In this document: piece after piece, positions 61,135-64,000 of the stretch | Layout: every line of letters starts with the position of its first letter | How positions within the stretch are numbered: the stretch's first letter is position 1 | Assembly: GCA_964017155.1 (NCBI GenBank) | Contig: OZ024863.1 | Span: forward strand, 40,693,617 to 40,757,616 | Origin: Oasisia sp. SBJ-2009 | Lineage: Eukaryota; Annelida; Polychaeta; Sabellida; Siboglinidae | DNA length: 64,000 nucleotides | Direction of reading: 5' to 3' | The notes under the pieces: model-generated | Databases searched by the model: none | What the model saw: only the letters and a program-made list of their open reading frames with translations | What the model was told of the DNA's origin: nothing | Position numbers and translations under genes: made by a program

Positions 61135-63865
61135 TACAATGTTCGTAAATACTTTCCGTACACTTAGAAAGTGCAGGCATCAAAAGATCACACTGTTCTT
61201 TGGCGCATTCTACATTAAGATTTTAGTCATTAACCAATCTTCCCGTTACATATCATACACCATACACAAATAATCCTCAGAAATATAAACTTGTATTTTA
61301 AATGAAAACACGTTGCAATAACATTTTCTGGGACTCCAGAAAAAAATTCCTTTACTGCCTGGCAGATATGTTCAATCTAACATCATATCGACTTCTCTGG
61401 TAAACATTAAACCACGCTGCGGTTACTGCGGCTACACTATTCGCTCACATACATCGATCACTGCCCTTAGCCAGGCTCTACCGCAGAATAAGCAGAATAA
61501 GCAGAAAAACGTACAATGAACGAACTTGCACAAGGTTCAAAATGGCGGCTAGATTATTGATCATCCGATGGTTTAGTCACAGCGCTACAACAGTGTCTCG
61601 GGACCTCGAATACTACTACTACTACTACTGCTTATATGTACTTCTATGACATAGAAGTAATAATATTTCATCTTGGTTATGAGTTCGTCAGCTTAAATAC
61701 CCATCACAAATTAATGCATATCTGCGAGCTAAAGACATGCAAGGCAGCAAGCAAAGTAGGACACCCACACAACTGACTTACCTAAAAGCATCTTAATGCA
61801 ACCGTCCGATGGCTGAAAGAAGAAGTTTTTCCTCTGTTAGTTTTCACGTGGCACGTGCTTTATACACAAGCAGTGGTAACTAGTAAGATATTAAATGCGA
61901 TTTCAAGTTTCACTTGTAAGCCGCTGTGGCTGTGGCGCTTGAACCTGTGATATTTGGACAACTGCTGTACTAGTAGGTGATATGGATGCATTATCTCTTC
62001 GAACAAATGTTCAAACTGTTCCCTAATGTGGTGTCTGATAGATCCATATCGACCAAATGCTTATTCTAGTTGTTGCTTATTTTATTCTTGGTCGCGAACG
62101 AATATAGGGTGGCTAAATCAATTTGAGAAAGTTGTCTAGAGTATCATGTGGCAGTCCAAATGTGCCACAAGAACCGATGCTAGCTTTGTGAATTGAATAA
62201 TGTATTGTATGCATGGATCACCCAGTCCCGCGCACAGTTACACGTAGGATATATAAAAAGGTAATGAAGTGGCACTATATGAACCCACGGCGAGCGATGG
62301 TCTCATTTCTTGCCAACGACGTTTTAGCGGTGTCTTGGACAAAATCACCCCAAACAAGATTGCGCCGTTTAATAACATACTTATGAAATGTTTTTTTCTT
62401 CTGAATAATTAGTTACGTAATTTGTTTTAAAAGAACAGCATGTATACACATGCCACACAATTTGGATTCAGATAATATTGATTGCTAACGCTATTTCTTT
62501 GACCATGAATGTAGCACGCTAAAACATTGGCATTTGTTAATCTACAAAAACACCAGTTTGCGCTAGACCCTACACAACAAACAAATTAGAAATAACAGTG
62601 ACACGTTTAAATGTAACTATTCTTTGCCTATATTTTCGCCTAGATATTCACTGTTCGCAGAATGGACACTATAAAAAATAGTTAAATAATAAAGTTAATA
62701 TATTAAATACATCGTTATAGTGCTGTTGATATAACAATACAAATATGCCTGGTTAACTTCAAAGTGTTTGTTTTCTATTTTATTTGAGATTTACTGCAAT
62801 TAGTAGTTCAGAGTTGTCACTAAAACCTTCATATCACAGCAACAAGAAATTATTAGGTCACGTATGCAATTAAAAATTATCTATGTGTGTTTTATAGAAA
62901 ATCGACATTTTGTCCAACGACATTTTAAACTAATGACATTTTGCAATTACTTCTCCTTTGTTTAGAGTGATCTTGTCCAAAGGGTTTGTGTCCACGGAAT
63001 TTTTCCTAGTGGTTTAGTCGACTATGATATCGTTGTGACCATGCGAGGCCCATCGCTCACCTTCGAGTTGGACTTCCTCCGTCTCCAACGACTCACTTTC
63101 ACTATCGGTTTGGAGAGCGGCTTCTTTGGCCCCACCCTCTTGTTGCTTATTTCACTGATCACCTGAAGTCAACAATAGGTAAATATAAATATATAAATGT
63201 AAACTAAACGTAACTACAACTGTTACTAAACGTAATTGTCATTGTAAATGAATAACTATGGACACGAACACGAACAGGAACATGAGTACGAACACGAACA
63301 CGAACACGAAAACGAGTACGAACACGAACAGGAACACGAGTACGAACACAAACACGAGTACGAACACAAACACGAGTACGAACACGAGCACGAACACGAG
63401 CACGAACACGAGTACGAACACGAGTACGAACACGAGTACGAACACGAGTACGAATACGAGCACGAACACGAGTACGAACACGAGTACGAACACGAGTACG
63501 AACACGAGCACTAACACGAGTACCAACACGAGTACGAACACGAGCACGAGTACGAACACGAGTACGAACACAAGCACGAACACGAACATAACATCAACTT
63601 AAACATAAAATAAACTCCCTCTCCTTCCTTCGTTCCCCCTCCCCTTTTCTCTCCCTCTTTGTATCTCTCCACCTCCCCCTCTCTCGGTGCATGTGGATAA
63701 CTTGACATCGTCTTACCTTCTTCAGCCGACGGTGTTGTATGTTGGCCCTCGTACGTAGCTCGTCGTTCTGGTGGTAGACGACCGCCCAGCCCTCACTCGT
63801 CTGGATGGTCGAGTCGTACGTGTCGGCGACAATAGGTTTATCTTCCACACGTGGGGTTTTCGATT
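56942..63865 (-). CDS. unrecognised coiled-coil/serine-rich protein gene, 3' eight exons (one apparent frameshift)
   Basis: Minus-strand exons in transcript order: 63717-63865, 63097-63162 (or 63061-63162), 61782-61812, 61020-61040, 60213-60302, 59020-59087, 57993-58251, 56942-57556. Each has AG/GT edges and the phases agree, apart from one extra base inside 60213-60302. The product runs from a conserved-looking segment (TSEGWAVVYHQNDELRTRAN) to a basic segment (SNKRVGPKKPLSKPIVK), then a coiled coil (LLDRLAALAEMYAEAVQQKK, then QAAQRTIAETTTKALKIKD), then a Ser/Asp/Gly-rich region, and ends in 204 residues with eight S/T-P-x-R motifs. I do not recognise the family. A coiled coil plus dense CDK-type sites would fit a cell-cycle-regulated cytoskeletal or centrosomal protein, but that is a guess. 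The gene extends beyond the window's right edge. Confidence 0.8.
57660..57965 (+). repeat. interspersed repeat family F, copy 3 (diverged)
   Basis: It matches 27840-28170 in order: tctgcatagcgtgatatcac, gctgcgaaataatgaa, attaaggggtgtcaggttgg, aaagaaacgttacaatgg. It fills most of the last intron of the minus-strand gene. Confidence 0.7.
57993..58251 (-). CDS. unknown gene, Ser/Asp/Gly-rich exon
   Basis: It encodes LTDKDYEGVDTSVDPLSVCS and continues through a flexible region rich in Ser, Asp and Gly (RKRHDSAGSDTGSIRHRD, ASIRNDTPNIRVQ). It is G+C- and CpG-rich unlike the introns around it. Edges are gtgcag and gtgggt, phase 0 at the end. It lies between copies of two interspersed repeat families. 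Confidence 0.82.
58290..58585 (+). repeat. interspersed repeat family G, copy 2
   Basis: It aligns with 14120-14465 over most of its length, at roughly 70-80% identity by eye. Confidence 0.75.
59020..59087 (-). CDS. unknown gene, helical exon
   Basis: It encodes IQWQAAQRTIAETTTKALKI and KD, ending with two bases of an arginine codon that joins the next exon. Acceptor is ttcacag, donor gtaagc. It continues the coiled coil after ISENQ. Confidence 0.78.
59115..59285 (+). mobile_element. LINE/SINE 3' tail with flanking TTA/TA runs
   Basis: ttgcaaagcgccccagaaca and gggtgctatataagaaataa plus (TTA)n match the tail style seen elsewhere. It sits in an intron of the minus-strand gene. Confidence 0.5.
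60213..60302 (-). CDS. unknown gene, coiled-coil exon with apparent one-base frameshift
   Basis: Entering in the phase set by the upstream exons it reads RLAALAEMYAEAVQQKKDLK and then hits TGA. The downstream exon needs the frame ending CALSISENQ. The switch falls at a run of four T on the plus strand (60240-60243; AAAA in the transcript). One base fewer would make a continuous frame. This could be an assembly error, a polymorphism, a truncated isoform or a real lesion. Confidence 0.72.
61020..61040 (-). CDS. unknown gene, 21-base micro-exon
   Basis: It encodes TKQQLL between acceptor tttccag and donor gtaagt, with split codons at both edges that give Asp on each side. It is small, but its phase and heptad pattern agree with both neighbours. 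Confidence 0.62.
   Translation of the reverse strand, partial: TPNNNF
61073..61131. repeat. (ACGC)n-(AC)n microsatellite
   Basis: Compound simple repeat close to the 21-base exon of the minus-strand gene. Confidence 0.95.
61782..61812 (-). CDS. unknown gene, 31-base exon
   Basis: It encodes PSDGCIKMLL plus one base, between ttgcag-like acceptor ctttcag and donor gtaagt. The phase continues into the next 21-base exon, and together they give a leucine-rich helix start (KMLLDTKQQLLD). Confidence 0.68.
63097..63162 (-). CDS. unknown gene, basic exon with two possible donors
   Basis: It encodes VISEISNKRVGPKKPLSKPI and VK after acceptor cttcag; the other two frames are closed. The donor may be aaa|gtgagt (exon to 63097) or aag|gtgagc (exon to 63061, adding 12 basic residues VSRWRRRKSNSK). 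Both keep phase 0, so alternative donors are possible. Confidence 0.7.
63254..63592. repeat. 12-bp minisatellite
   Basis: Imperfect copies of acgagtacgaac (with acgaacacgagc and similar variants). Glu/His, Asn/Thr and Val/Leu open frames over it are artefacts. It lies in the intron between the first two visible exons of the minus-strand gene. Confidence 0.95.
63717..63865 (-). CDS. unknown gene, first exon visible
   Basis: It encodes SKTPRVEDKPIVADTYDSTI, QTSEGWAVVYHQNDELRTRA and NIQHRRLKK between acceptor ttgtag and donor gtaaga. It begins with two bases of a split codon and ends in phase 0. The sequence reads as a folded segment rather than low complexity. Confidence 0.82.
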
Positions 63866-64000
63866 CTACAAGAAACCGGCGAGTGTTACGTATGGGCAGC
63901 CATCTTGCAATCTGCCGAGACAGCTACGACCAACAGGCTACATGGTCAGGCGGAGAAGACACGCTAAGCCACGATACGATACGTGATGCGATTTTCGTTT
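63866..64000. other. right edge of window
   Basis: Intron upstream of the first visible exon of the minus-strand gene; nothing else recognised. Confidence 0.5.

Noticed and set aside
63239..63602. Val/Leu- and Glu/His-rich frames
   Set aside because: Translation of the 12-bp array.

Overview
This window is animal genomic DNA, about two thirds A+T. It holds split genes with GT/AG introns, non-LTR retrotransposons, a tRNA-derived SINE, hAT-type miniature elements and many minisatellites. The proteins and the retroelement mix suggest a marine invertebrate bilaterian such as a mollusc or lancelet-like animal. The sequence alone does not settle the phylum.

Three genes can be assembled exon by exon. 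(1) 2275-24245, plus strand: MCC (mutated in colorectal cancers), 14 exons encoding about 795 residues of coiled coil and ending in the family's PDZ-ligand C-terminus; only the extreme 5' end is missing. (2) 39532-51623, plus strand: an SGK3-type kinase (PX domain plus AGC kinase), 15 coding exons, 487 residues, complete. A CpG-rich segment near 28.2-28.6 kb is a candidate promoter with a non-coding first exon. (3) 56942-63865, minus strand: the 3' part of a gene I do not recognise, with 8 exons. It encodes a coiled coil, then a serine-rich region, then a last exon packed with S/T-P-x-R motifs. It carries an apparent one-base frameshift in its coiled-coil exon.

Mobile DNA lies in the introns and between genes. 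A 5'-truncated LINE with an uninterrupted reverse-transcriptase frame and a 25-bp target-site duplication sits inside a minisatellite (2923-5617). There are 3' ends of CR1/L2-like LINEs, two older LINE relics, SINE copies, at least four copies of a hAT-type MITE with terminal inverted repeats and 8-bp duplications, and two unnamed repeat families of about 300 bp. A 210-bp fold-back lies in MCC intron 3.

The most unusual feature is how often minisatellites touch splice sites. In at least eight introns of the MCC and SGK3 genes a tandem array starts at the donor or ends at the acceptor. In several of them the repeat unit contains the splice site itself, and once it contains the exon end too. 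The arrays look as if they were seeded from splice junctions. The three genes show no obvious functional link; they are neighbours, with SGK3 and the third gene converging.
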